A DNA stretch of 64,000 bases from Palsa-504 sp963800415. Lineage in GTDB: Bacteria; Actinomycetota; Actinomycetes; Streptosporangiales; Streptosporangiaceae. Numbering within the stretch: the first letter of the stretch is position 1; every line of letters begins with the position of its first letter. The translations under genes were made by a program, and so were the position numbers. The DNA lies in contig CAWDBS010000009.1 in NCBI GenBank assembly GCA_963800415.1, forward strand, positions 1 to 64,000, given 5' to 3'. Below are positions 50,562 to 59,370 of this stretch, piece after piece. The notes under the pieces were generated by a model, which was not told the DNA's origin, made no database searches, and worked only from the letters and a program-made list of their open reading frames with translations.

Positions 50562-52808
50562 TCACGTGAGTCCCTCCAGGGAGAGTTCTTCCGGGGGCGC
50601 CCCGGGCACCATGCGCCGACGCTCCAGTTCCATCAGGGCGATCACCGTGGTGTGATAGCGGGCCTCGATGGCCTCGTCGGAGTACGGGTTGCGGGCCGGG
50701 TCGGGCGTGCCGCCCTTGGCGTGCCGCGCGGCGTTGGCGCCGAGGAGCCGGTAGAGCTCGGGGGTGACCGAAGGCGCCACCGAGTACAGCTCCAGGTTCG
50801 CCAGCGGGGCCAGGTCCCGGCGGTGGATGAGCGCGGTGCCCTTGCCCTGCAGCCCGATGCCGATTCCCGATCCGGCCAGCCGGGCCGCGGCCAGCCCGAT
50901 CCGGCCCAGGTCGACGCCGTCGTTGAAGCGGACGACCCGGCCGGCGCAGCCTTCCTCCTCCAAGCCTGCCAGCATCTCGCGCAGCACGTCCGTCACGGCC
51001 AGGCCGGACAGGCACCGCCACACGTCCCGGCCGACGGCCGGCGAGACGCCGATGACGACGTCGCGAGGGTCCTGCCCGGGCCGGGCCGGGCCGCTGGCGA
51101 AGAGCAAGGGCACCGCGAACCGAGCCTGTTCGGTTCGCAGGTCGGCGACCCCGCGCGCCTGGCGGATCGCGTCGATCTCCTGCTGCCGCCCGGGCGAAGG
51201 CTCGTAGCCAGTGCCCGGGCCGCCGTAGTCGTTCGGGTCGGTGACCAGGGACAGCACGGCGAGGTGCTCGTCGAAGATGGCGGACGTCTGCAAGTAGTCG
51301 CCGGACAGTCTCGCCCGGGCGAAGGCCACCGTCCGTTCGGCCTCGCAGGAGTAGCCGCATTCGTCCAGGGCCGCCACGATATCCACCACCGTCAGCCCGC
51401 GCTGGCGGATGGCCTGAGCCGCGCCCAGCACGGCCAGGGTGTCGGTTTCCCCCAGGTCCTTCGACCCGGCCGCGTCCACGGCCAGCTCGACCTGCTCGTC
51501 GGTGAAGTCGGCCAGCCCGAGGTGGGCGTAGACGGCGCGGCAGGCCTGGGCCGCCTCGCGGCGCAGTTCGGCGATCCGCGCCGGGGTAACGGTCCGCAGC
51601 CCGCCGTCGACGCCCCAGTCCCGCTGCATGGCCAGGAAGTCATCGATGTCCTCGGCGTTGAAGTTGCTCGGGCCGAACATGTTGTCGTAGCGCTGGATCG
51701 ACCCGAACCCGCTGAAGGCGAAGTCCGAGCCGGCCAGCACGATCGGCAGCGTGCGGGAGGTCCGGCGCATGTCCGACTCGCTCATCAGCGCGTCATTGCC
51801 TGAGCAGGACTCCAGGTTGCGCATCATCGCCATGATGTTCTCGGCCATCAGCTCGCGCAGCCCGCCCGGCACCGCGGCGGCCACGCTGGCGCCGTCGATC
51901 CCGCCGTTCTGCACTCCCTGGGCGCCGATGGCCCGGGCCAGCGCCACGCAGCGCGCCTCCAGGTAGAGCATCGACTGGCCCTGCGCGCCGGCCATCAGGA
52001 CCTCGGCGCCTGCCCCCGAGGACACCCGCATCTTCATGCCGCGGGAGGCGTAGGCCGAGGTGAGGAAGGCCTTGGACCACGGGGTGTCGTCGCCGTCGGT
52101 GAAGACCTGCTCGGTGCCGTACAGCGAGACGGTCTCCGCGTAAGAGGTCAGCCCGCGCATGCCGAGCTCGAGCTCCAGGGCCTCCTCGACGGAGCACTGG
52201 ATGAGCACGCCGTCGGCACCGAACGCCGCCCCGATCAGGCAGGCCACCGCGTTGCTCGGCGCGTCGCCGAGCACCGGCACGGTGGTCTCGATCTCGCGGA
52301 ACCCGAACGCCGCCGCGGTGGCCGCGTCGGCCGCGAGCAGCAGCGGGTCGTCAAGACGGTTAGTCACATGCGCCTGGTTGGATGGCGTTCGGCGTGCGCG
52401 CAGCTTGGTCATGGCCATGACCAGCTCGGGTGGGCGGAGCAGGGCCAGCACGCGGGCCAGCTTGGCCGGGGTGGCGCCGCCGCTCAGCCTGATGATCTGC
52501 CGCCGCGGCACGGCTGGGTCGACCAGGAGGCGGGCGAACGCCACGTCGGGCAGCGCCATCGCCTCGTCCGCGACGCTCACGTCCAGGCCGTGCCGGGCGA
52601 TGTAGGTGTCGATCGAGTCGAAGTCCGCCTCGGGCACCCCGTCCAGCTCGGTCACCCGGCCTTCGGTCACCACCAGGCTCGGCGCGGGATCGTGCGGCGA
52701 GCGGAGCGCGGCCAGGCCGAGCTCGGGGTTCTCGACGGCGAAACCGTCCAGGTTAACCCGCTGCCGGTCCATGAACCTGATCCGGCCGACTGGCTCTGGA
52801 GTACTCAC
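50562..52808 (-). CDS. pduCD: B12-dependent propanediol/glycerol dehydratase, fused large and medium subunits
   Basis: 748 aa. The large-subunit TIM barrel (residues about 10-550) has MDRQRVNLDGFAVENPELGL, LELELGMRGLTSYAETVSLY, GQSMLYLEARC and NGGIDGASVAAAVPGG. The medium-subunit part follows (about 570-740): DVVIGVSPAVGRDV, FNDGVDLGRIGL and GIGLQGKGTALIHRRDLAPL. The PduC-PduD fusion is known in mycobacterial homologs. GTG 52808 with AGGAGG upstream overlaps the gntR stop. Converts 1,2-propanediol or glycerol to the aldehyde. Confidence 0.92.
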   Translation of the reverse strand: MSTPEPVGRIRFMDRQRVNLDGFAVENPELGLAALRSPHDPAPSLVVTEGRVTELDGVPEADFDSIDTYIARHGLDVSVADEAMALPDVAFARLLVDPAVPRRQIIRLSGGATPAKLARVLALLRPPELVMAMTKLRARRTPSNQAHVTNRLDDPLLLAADAATAAAFGFREIETTVPVLGDAPSNAVACLIGAAFGADGVLIQCSVEEALELELGMRGLTSYAETVSLYGTEQVFTDGDDTPWSKAFLTSAYASRGMKMRVSSGAGAEVLMAGAQGQSMLYLEARCVALARAIGAQGVQNGGIDGASVAAAVPGGLRELMAENIMAMMRNLESCSGNDALMSESDMRRTSRTLPIVLAGSDFAFSGFGSIQRYDNMFGPSNFNAEDIDDFLAMQRDWGVDGGLRTVTPARIAELRREAAQACRAVYAHLGLADFTDEQVELAVDAAGSKDLGETDTLAVLGAAQAIRQRGLTVVDIVAALDECGYSCEAERTVAFARARLSGDYLQTSAIFDEHLAVLSLVTDPNDYGGPGTGYEPSPGRQQEIDAIRQARGVADLRTEQARFAVPLLFASGPARPGQDPRDVVIGVSPAVGRDVWRCLSGLAVTDVLREMLAGLEEEGCAGRVVRFNDGVDLGRIGLAAARLAGSGIGIGLQGKGTALIHRRDLAPLANLELYSVAPSVTPELYRLLGANAARHAKGGTPDPARNPYSDEAIEARYHTTVIALMELERRRMVPGAPPEELSLEGLT

Positions 52809-53596
52809 ACGGCCTCCTGCGCGTGCAGTTCGACGACCCGGGCCCGGCCGGGGACGGGGCGGGAGGCTCCCGCCCCCTCGGTGCGGACGACGATGCGGGT
52901 GCGGTCGGCCCGGAACAGGTCGCGGGAGAACTCGATCGGCTCCCCGTCGGGGTCGGTGGTCGTCCTGGTGATGGCCATCAGCGGCGCTGCCGGCTCGACG
53001 TCGAGGATGCCCGCCTCGTCCGCCGAGGCGAGGACCACCTCGATCCGCTCCACCGCCTCGGTGGGTTCGGCGCCGAAGTGCTCCTCGAGTAGCTCGTAGA
53101 CCGAACCGCCGAGCGGCAGCTCGAGCAGCCCGGGGAAGCGCCGGGCCGGGAACCTGGCGTGCTCCAGGGAGAACGGACTGCCGTCCGCGAGCCTGATCCG
53201 CACCAGGTCGATGACCAGCTCGCCGGGCCGGGCGCGCAGCGCCTGCGCGGTGATGTCGTCCGCCTCGGCCAGCCGCGCGCTGAGCACCCGGGTGCCGGCG
53301 ACCACGCCCTGGCTGCGCAGCAGCGCGGGTACGCCGACGATGCGGGACAGGTCCCGCTCGATCTTGCCCTTGGCCACGAACGTGCCACCGCCGCGGCCCG
53401 GTACCCGGCGGACCACGCCGCTGTCGGCGAGAACCGCGAGCGCCTGGCGCAGCGTGGCCCGGCTGACCCCGAACTCGGCCGCGAGCGCCCGCTCGGCGCC
53501 GAGCCGCTGCCCGGGACGGAGCCGGCCGCTGCCGATCTGCTCGGCCAGGGCGCGCCGGACCTCCTCGGGGGTCCGCGCGGGGGCGACTTCGGTCAT
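52805..53596 (-). CDS. GntR-family transcriptional regulator (HutC subfamily)
   Basis: 263 aa. An N-terminal winged HTH (RLGAERALAAEFGVSRATLR) is followed by a UTRA effector domain (about 90-255; SLEHARFPARRFPGL, DEAGILDVEPAAPLMAITRT). Embedded in the BMC operon with ATGA/GTGA overlaps on both sides, so it likely regulates the locus in response to the substrate or an intermediate. Candidate operator at 60,722. Confidence 0.93.
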   Translation of the reverse strand: MTEVAPARTPEEVRRALAEQIGSGRLRPGQRLGAERALAAEFGVSRATLRQALAVLADSGVVRRVPGRGGGTFVAKGKIERDLSRIVGVPALLRSQGVVAGTRVLSARLAEADDITAQALRARPGELVIDLVRIRLADGSPFSLEHARFPARRFPGLLELPLGGSVYELLEEHFGAEPTEAVERIEVVLASADEAGILDVEPAAPLMAITRTTTDPDGEPIEFSRDLFRADRTRIVVRTEGAGASRPVPGRARVVELHAQEAV

Positions 53597-54393
53597 CCAG
53601 AACTCGCCATGGCCTCGGGTGACTCGGGCAGCACCTGGCCGCCGTCCACCACGATCGTCTGGCCGGTGATGTAGGCGGCCTCGTCGGTGGCCAGGAACAG
53701 GGCGGCATAACCGATCTCGTCCACGGTGCCCAGCCGGCCCATCGGGATCGCGGCGGTCATCCCGCTCGCGTAATTATCGCCGAGACTGGCCAGGCCCTCG
53801 GTGACGATGTTGCCCGGCAGGACCGCGTTGACTGTGATGCCCTTGGGCGCCAGCTCGATCGCGGCGGTCCGCATGAAGCCGAGCTGGCCGGCCTTGCTCG
53901 CGCCGTAGTGCGTCCAGCCGGGGAAGCCGGTGATCGGCCCGGTGATGGACGAGGTGAGGATGATCCGGCCGCGGCCCGACTCCACCAGCGCCGGCAGGCA
54001 GGCCTGGACGCCGAACACGGTGCCCTTCAGGTTGACGGCGAGCACCTGGTCCAGGTCCTCCTCGGTCAGGTCCTCGATCCTGGCCTCCGGGAAGATCCCG
54101 GCGTTGGCGCAGAGCACGTCGACGCCGCCCAGCCGCTCCTGGGCGATCGCGGCCATCCGCCGGCAGTCCTCCCGGCTGGCCACGTCGGCCAGCACGAACG
54201 AGACCTCGCCGGGCTGGCCGGCCGCCACGGCCCGGGCGTGCAGCTCCTCGGCGGCGTCTCGGGCGGTGTCCGAGTCCCGGCCGGTGATCAGCACCTTCGC
54301 GCCGTTGCGGGCGAACACGCTGGCGATGCCCTTGCCGATGCCGCGGGTGCCGCCGGTCACCACCACGGCGCGGCCCGCGATCGATGTGAACAT
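53593..54393 (-). CDS. short-chain dehydrogenase/reductase, putative amino-alcohol dehydrogenase
   Basis: 266 aa. Rossmann TGGTRGIGKG (residues 13-22), NAG (NANAGIF region), catalytic Ser in ILTSSITG and YGASK (Tyr/Lys about 162/166). In Aaum-type loci the SDR interconverts aminoacetone and 1-amino-2-propanol; here that role is inferred from context. It could instead reduce propionaldehyde, as no alcohol dehydrogenase is present. Confidence 0.9.
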   Translation of the reverse strand: MFTSIAGRAVVVTGGTRGIGKGIASVFARNGAKVLITGRDSDTARDAAEELHARAVAAGQPGEVSFVLADVASREDCRRMAAIAQERLGGVDVLCANAGIFPEARIEDLTEEDLDQVLAVNLKGTVFGVQACLPALVESGRGRIILTSSITGPITGFPGWTHYGASKAGQLGFMRTAAIELAPKGITVNAVLPGNIVTEGLASLGDNYASGMTAAIPMGRLGTVDEIGYAALFLATDEAAYITGQTIVVDGGQVLPESPEAMASSG

Positions 54394-54405
54394 GGCAGGT
54401 CCCTC

Positions 54406-55416
54406 TCAGTGAGTGCTTAGGTATGACTCCGCAAGATCACAGCTGCCCTGCGTGTATCCGGCGCCGAGTTCGGCGGCGATGTCCACTCCCTGGTGCGAGC
54501 CGATCCACGCGACCAGCAGCAGCCGCCGGAACATGATGAACGTCCAGATCTCCGCCTGGTCCTCGGCGGACAGCTGGCCGGCCTTCCGGTAGCCCTCGAG
54601 CCAGCTGTCCACCAGGGCGGGGACCCCGGGCTCGTGCTCGAAGAAGCTCACCGAGGTGCCCAGGTCGTACAGGTACCAGCTGAACCCGGAGTCGTCGAAG
54701 TCGATCACGCTGACCGACCCGTCGTGCACCAGCAGGTTGGCCAGCCGGGTGTCCGCGTGCACCAGCCCGTACCGGGCCGGGCCGGTACCGAACGCCCGCA
54801 GCCGGGCGCGGAGCACGTCGTCCAGCCGGGACAGGATCATGCGCTCGGACGGCCCGACGCCGATGCCGTCCTGCCAGCGCCCCCAGCGGGCCTGGCGGCC
54901 GAACGCCGCCGCGTAGTCCCAGTGGAACCGGGTGAACCAGGCAGGGCGGGACCATTCCCGCGCGTGCCGGTGCATCCGCGCGGTGATCTCGCCCAGCTCG
55001 GCGAAGTGCGCACCGGTGAGAGCGCCTTCGGGTTCGCCCCCAGGTTCAGTGCCCGGCAGGAACTCGAACCGCACGCAGTACCGTTCCGCCGCGCCCCGCT
55101 CCCGGACCGTGACCACCCGCCGCCCGTCGGCGGCCGGCAGCACCCGGGGCGTACGCACCCCGGCCTCCGCGCGCAGCGCGTCCATCCAGGCCAGCTCCGA
55201 GGCGATCTCCTGCTCGGTGTGGTAGCCCAGCCGGTGCACACGGAGCACCGAGGATCCGGCCTCGGGGTCGGCGACCAGGAAGGTCGCGTTCTCCGAGACG
55301 TTGAGCAGCTCGACGGATGCCCCGGGGTGACCGCCGTACGCGGCCAGCGCGGCCTGAGCGCAGCCGCGGACCCGGTCCATGACGCCGCCGCCGGCTGACA
55401 GGTCGTGCTCCCCCAT
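54406..55416 (-). CDS. APH-type kinase, putative 1-amino-2-propanol kinase
   Basis: 336 aa aminoglycoside-phosphotransferase/choline-kinase fold. Catalytic loop GLVHADTRLANLL (H-x-D-x4-N, about residue 222) and the metal-binding VIDFDDSGFSWYLYDL. Mycobacterial Aaum loci encode a structurally similar (S)-1-amino-2-propanol kinase at this position. Makes the phosphate ester used by the phospho-lyase. ATG 55416, 3 nt after the BMC-T gene end. Confidence 0.88.
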   Translation of the reverse strand: MGEHDLSAGGGVMDRVRGCAQAALAAYGGHPGASVELLNVSENATFLVADPEAGSSVLRVHRLGYHTEQEIASELAWMDALRAEAGVRTPRVLPAADGRRVVTVRERGAAERYCVRFEFLPGTEPGGEPEGALTGAHFAELGEITARMHRHAREWSRPAWFTRFHWDYAAAFGRQARWGRWQDGIGVGPSERMILSRLDDVLRARLRAFGTGPARYGLVHADTRLANLLVHDGSVSVIDFDDSGFSWYLYDLGTSVSFFEHEPGVPALVDSWLEGYRKAGQLSAEDQAEIWTFIMFRRLLLVAWIGSHQGVDIAAELGAGYTQGSCDLAESYLSTH

Positions 55417-55418
55417 GG

Positions 55419-56087
55419 CTATCCCACGTGTTCCCGGCCGGCCACGGCGGCCAGCACGTCGGTGATCTCGCGCTGCGCGCGCCGCACCTCGGCGGCGGGC
55501 CCGCTCAGGTAGATCCGCCCGGCCACGCCGATCATCGACACGTCGACCAGCGTGACGCCTGGCGCGGCCCGTTCGGCCTCGTTGGCCGCGACCGCCGCGA
55601 ACAGGGCCGGGGTGACCTCGCTGACGCCCAGCGTGTCGCCGGGGATGATCATCGAGCCGGAGCGGTTCCGGTTGATGATGATCGCGTGCGCGTCGGTCAC
55701 GTCCTCGATCACATCGCAGAACAGGATCCGCGGCCGCAGCTGGTCCTTGGAGTCGGCGCCGAGGCCGTCCAGGATCGCCTGCCCGGCCCGGCGCACGTCG
55801 TCCAGCTCCCGGCCGTGCACCTCGAGCACGCCGAACTGCCGCTCGACGAACAAGATGCCCGGCTCGACCGCGGGCACCGCGCGCAGCGCCAAGTCGGTGA
55901 CCCGCTCGATGGCCAGCGCGGGGGCCACCTCGACGATGAGCGCGTGCTGCCCGGCGAACGGCGGGTAGCCGCGGGCCCGGATCGGGGTGCCCAGGTACGC
56001 GGCGAACTGCGGCTGCAGGTCGCGCACCAGGAGGTAAACCCGCAGCTCGGCCGCTCGCGGGTCGCCGGGTTCCGCGGCGTTAGTCAC
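55419..56087 (-). CDS. BMC-T tandem-domain shell protein
   Basis: 222 aa with two BMC folds (about 10-105 and 115-215): VEPGILFVERQFGVLEVHGR, INRNRSGSMIIPGDTLGVSE and LFAAVAANEAERAAPGVTLV. Paralog of the second BMC-T at 57.1 kb. Forms trimers with a central pore in the shell. GTG 56087 overlaps the BMC-H end by 8 nt. Confidence 0.9.
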   Translation of the reverse strand: MTNAAEPGDPRAAELRVYLLVRDLQPQFAAYLGTPIRARGYPPFAGQHALIVEVAPALAIERVTDLALRAVPAVEPGILFVERQFGVLEVHGRELDDVRRAGQAILDGLGADSKDQLRPRILFCDVIEDVTDAHAIIINRNRSGSMIIPGDTLGVSEVTPALFAAVAANEAERAAPGVTLVDVSMIGVAGRIYLSGPAAEVRRAQREITDVLAAVAGREHVG

Positions 56088-56361
56088 CGCTGATCTTGAA
56101 GTGCCTGGCGAGTTCGGGGTGCGGCCGCGGGATCACGTGGACCGAGACGAGCTCGCCCACGGTCGACGCGGTCTCGGCACCGGCCTCGGTGGCCGCCTTC
56201 ACCGCACCGACGTCCCCGGTGATCGTCACGGACACCAGCCCGTCGCCGACCTCCTCGCGGCCGACGATCGTCACGTTCGCTGCCTTGACCATGGCGTCTC
56301 CCGCCGCGAGCGCGGCCACGTACCCCTTGGTCTCGATCAGCCCGATCGCGTTGTCCGCCAT
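56080..56361 (-). CDS. BMC-H hexameric shell protein
   Basis: 93 aa, single BMC domain: AIGLIETKGYVAALAAGDAM then VKAANVTIVGREEVGDGLVS and the pore-side ITGDVGAVKAATEAG. The C-terminus HVIPRPHPEL is the usual BMC-H ending. Main facet protein of the shell. Confidence 0.96.
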   Translation of the reverse strand: MADNAIGLIETKGYVAALAAGDAMVKAANVTIVGREEVGDGLVSVTITGDVGAVKAATEAGAETASTVGELVSVHVIPRPHPELARHFKISGD

Positions 56362-56364
56362 CGT

Positions 56365-56667
56365 TCATCCTCCTGTTCCCTGCTCCGGTGTTCCCTGCTC
56401 CGGTGTTCCGGGCTCCGGTGTTCCGGGCTCCGGATCGATAGAACCGATGATCAGCGCGTCGACGGGCGGCGGCTTGCCGGCGAACCAGGCCGCCGCGACC
56501 GAGCCCTGGGTGACGAGCACGCGCTCGCCCACCCCGCTGCCGAGCACGTCGAAGGCGACCAGCCGCTGGCCGGTGCCTTCGGCCTCCACCTCGAGGAAGG
56601 CGCCGTTCGGCAGTTCGGCCAGCCGGCGCGTGGCCCAGACGCTCCCGATCACCGTTGCGGTCAGCAT
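56365..56667 (-). CDS. BMC-P pentameric vertex protein (EutN/CcmL family)
   Basis: 100 aa. EutN/CcmL fold: LTATVIGSVWATRRLAELPN, FDVLGSGVGERVLVTQGSVA and VDALIIGSID. Caps shell vertices. The C-terminus has a tandem PE[PQ]GT tail x4 encoded by 15-bp repeats. ATG 56667 overlaps the upstream stop by 1 nt. Confidence 0.95.
   Translation of the reverse strand: MLTATVIGSVWATRRLAELPNGAFLEVEAEGTGQRLVAFDVLGSGVGERVLVTQGSVAAAWFAGKPPPVDALIIGSIDPEPGTPEPGTPEQGTPEQGTGG
56370..56433. repeat. 15-bp tandem repeat x4 in the vertex-protein gene
   Basis: Unit related to CTGCTCCGGTGTTCC repeated four times, encoding PEQGT/PEPGT pentapeptides on the minus strand. Confidence 0.85.
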
Positions 56668-57086
56668 CAGCGCTCCTTCTCGATCGGCACGCCGCTGGCC
56701 CGGGCCCGGTCCCTGGCCAGCGGGGTGAGCACGGCACCGCGGCCGAGGACGAGCCTTTCGCCGGCCCGCGCCGCCTGGCTGACCACCGCTTCGGTGACCG
56801 CGCCGCGCTCGATCCGGCGCACCGGCGTGGATCCTGCGGCCCGTTCGGTCCCATTCTCGGAGCCGCCCAGGACCGGTACGGCCGGTACGGCGGCCAGCCT
56901 GAACCGTTTCCGGCCCGACCGGATTTCCTCGCGCTGGTCCTGATCCAGGTCCAGGAGCCGTTTCACGAACGCCGCCAGGTCGTCGTCGGTTGAAAGGTTA
57001 ACCGTTTCGATCACCGGCAGGCCATTGGGCAGCAGGTCCCGGATGACCTCGCGAACCAGCGCGCGGAGCTCGTCGAGGTCGCTCAC
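56667..57086 (-). CDS. BMC-associated protein of unknown function with encapsulation-type helix
   Basis: 139 aa. The N-terminus LDELRALVREVIRDLLP is an amphipathic helix like BMC encapsulation peptides. The C-terminus GERLVLGRGAVLTPLARDRA followed by RASGVPIEKER is a segment shared by several BMC accessory proteins. Between two shell genes, so likely a lumen adaptor or scaffold. No enzyme motif. Confidence 0.75.
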   Translation of the reverse strand: MSDLDELRALVREVIRDLLPNGLPVIETVNLSTDDDLAAFVKRLLDLDQDQREEIRSGRKRFRLAAVPAVPVLGGSENGTERAAGSTPVRRIERGAVTEAVVSQAARAGERLVLGRGAVLTPLARDRARASGVPIEKER

Positions 57087-57129
57087 GCCGGCCCCCCCGC
57101 TCGCGCTGTGCTCCCAGCTCGCTCCCGTC

Positions 57130-57733
57130 TCACGCCAGGCTCCGCAGCGCCTCTTCGGCGGCCCCGGCCGCCTGCCGGACGTCGGCCTCGGTGCCGGCCA
57201 GGTACAGCCGACCGGTGGCGCCGATCATCCGGTAGTCGACCAGCTTGATCCGGGCCGCCTTCTCGGCCTCGTTGGCGGCCAGGATCGCGTACGAGGCCGG
57301 CCTGCATCTCCAGCACGAACAGCGACTCACCGGCCAGCGCCATCGAACCGATCTTGTTCCGGTTGACCAGGAACGCCTGCTGCGGGTCGAGCATGGTGAT
57401 GATCTTGGAAGCGAGAACCTCGGGCCTGGTGGCGTCGCGGGCGGTCGCGCCCAGCGCGCCGAGCACGGCCGAGGCCGCCGCCTGCACCTCGTCGGTCCCG
57501 CCGTGGATCTCCAGGTAGCCGAACTGCCGCTCGACCACCAGGATCCCGGCCCGCACGTCGGCGTGCTTGACCGCCACGTCGGTGAGCGGCTCGATGTCCA
57601 GGCCCGGCGCCACCTCGATGACCTGCGCGGCGACGTGGCTGCGCGGCAGCGACCCGCGGATCCAGGTGCCCAGGTAGCACATCGTCTGCGGCTGCAGCCG
57701 GGACAGGAAGATGAACGAGCGCAGTTCGGCCAC
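57130..57733 (-). pseudogene. BMC-T shell protein, second copy, with one frameshift
   Basis: About 200 aa. LQPQTMCYLGTWIRGSLPR, GILVVERQFGYLEIHGG and FLVNRNKIGSMALAGESLFV are in one frame; after LEMQ an extra G at about 57,302 moves the rest (ASYAILAANEAEKAARIKLV to EEALRSLA) into another frame ending at 57,130. Homology is perfect across the break, so a sequencing indel or very recent mutation. Confidence 0.85.
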
Positions 57734-57736
57734 GGG

Positions 57737-59370
57737 TCAGCCTCCGGCCAGCTGGGAGAGCTCTTCGAGGATCAGCCGGCGGATCTCCTCGCGCAGCGCC
57801 GAAGCATCAGGGGAGAAACCATGAGGTTCCGAACGAGCCGGGCTGCCTGCCTGTCCGCCGCCGCCCGCGGGCGCCGGGGGGTCGCCCCGCTGGTTGGACG
57901 CTACCGGGTACGGGGGCACCGGGCCGGCCGGCGCCTGCCAGGGCGTGAAGGGGCCAGCCCGGCGAAGTCGCCGAACGGCTCGGCCGGATCGTGGTTGTAC
58001 GCCAGCCGCGTCCACTGCACCAGGTGGCCGGGGTGCAGGTTCTCCGCCACCGAGGACCGGCCGAAGAACCCGGTGCCGATCGTCATCGCCGGGGCCAGGT
58101 TGGTCTCAGGTGGCCCGCGCTGCCCAGGCTGCTGCCCACGTTGACGGCACCCGCAGCACCTCGACCGCGGCCCCGTACTCCATGATCACCTGCGGGTCGG
58201 TGCTGTGGATGGCCGCCGAGTGGCCGCGGCCGGACAGCCGCAGCACGGCCCGCGCGGCGTCGATCCCGCGCCGGGCGGACGGCACCCGGACCAGGCCCAG
58301 GACCGGGCAGAGCTTCTCGTGGGCCAGCGGTTCCTCGGGCACGACCAGGTCGAACGGCGCGAGCAGGACACGGGTGCGGTTCGGTACCCGCAGGCCTGCC
58401 TCGGCCGCGATCCAGCTCGCGTCCTTGCCGACGAAACGGATGTCGAACCGGCCGCCGGGGAACAGCAGCTTCGATACGCGGTCCCGCTCGTCCGGCTCGA
58501 GCAGGTAGGCGCCGGCCTGCTTCAGCTGCCGCAGCAGCGCGGTCGCCGCCTGCTCGGCGACGATCAGCACCGACTCGTTGGTGCACAGGATCGAGTTGTC
58601 GAAGCTCTTGCTGTCCACGATCCGCCGGGCCGCCTTGGCCAGGTCGGCGGTCGCGTCCACCAGCACCGGCACGTTGCCCGGCCCGACGCCGATGGCGGGC
58701 GTGCCCGAGCTGTGGGCGGCGCGCACCACGGGGACGCCGCCGGTCGCGACGATGACGCTGGTGCGCTCGTCGGTCATCAGCGCGTCGATCAGCGGCACCG
58801 ACGGCTCGTCCACCACCTGGATGACGCCGTCCGGGGCGCCCGCCGCCACGGCCGCGGCGCCGAGGGTGCGCGCGGCGTCGGCGCAGACCTCCTTGGCCAG
58901 CGGATGCGGGCTGACCACCACCACGCTGCGGGTCATCAGCGCGAGCAGGCACTTGAAGAACACCGTGGCGACCGGGTTGGTCGACGGGGTCAGCGCCAGC
59001 ACCACGCCGGCCGGGCGCGGCACCTCGACGATCTTGGCCTGGGCGTCGATCCGCGGCGTCACGTAGTCGTGGCCCGCGTAGTAGTCCACGATCCCGGTGC
59101 TGCAGGCGATGTTCTTGAGCACCTTGTGCTCGGCCACGCCGAACCCGGTCTCGCGCACCGCCCATTCCGCGTACTCGCGGGCCTTGGCCGCGCCGGCCGC
59201 GGCGGCGGCCCGCACGATCGCGTCGACTGCAGGCTTGTCGTACCGGGCGAAGGCGCGCGCGGCCCACTCCGCCCGCTGCAGCATGGCCCGGGCGCGCGGC
59301 ACCCCCGCCGGGTCGACGAGCAGTTCCGCGACGTTGATCGGCGCTCTCGGCCTCCGGGACCGCCGCCCTC
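57737..59370 (-). pseudogene. CoA-acylating aldehyde dehydrogenase with C-terminal encapsulation helix, frameshifted
   Basis: About 540 aa conceptual. AldDH of BMC type: KNIACSTGIVDYYAGHDYV, VLALTPSTNPVATVFFKCL and FDNSILCTNESVLIV with the catalytic cysteine. Homology passes through three frames at about 58,130-58,165 (two one-base losses) and 57,950 (one loss). The tail ends DASALREEIRRLILEELSQL, an encapsulation-type helix after a Pro/Gly linker that holds a partial G-tract repeat (57,870-57,890). Converts propionaldehyde to propionyl-CoA inside the shell. No own start codon: the frame continues from the aminotransferase. Confidence 0.85.

Noticed and set aside
50562..53708. 1048-codon frame upstream of pduCD
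   Set aside because: The part before 52,808 is a shadow of gntR; GTG 52808 with AGGAGG is the proper start.
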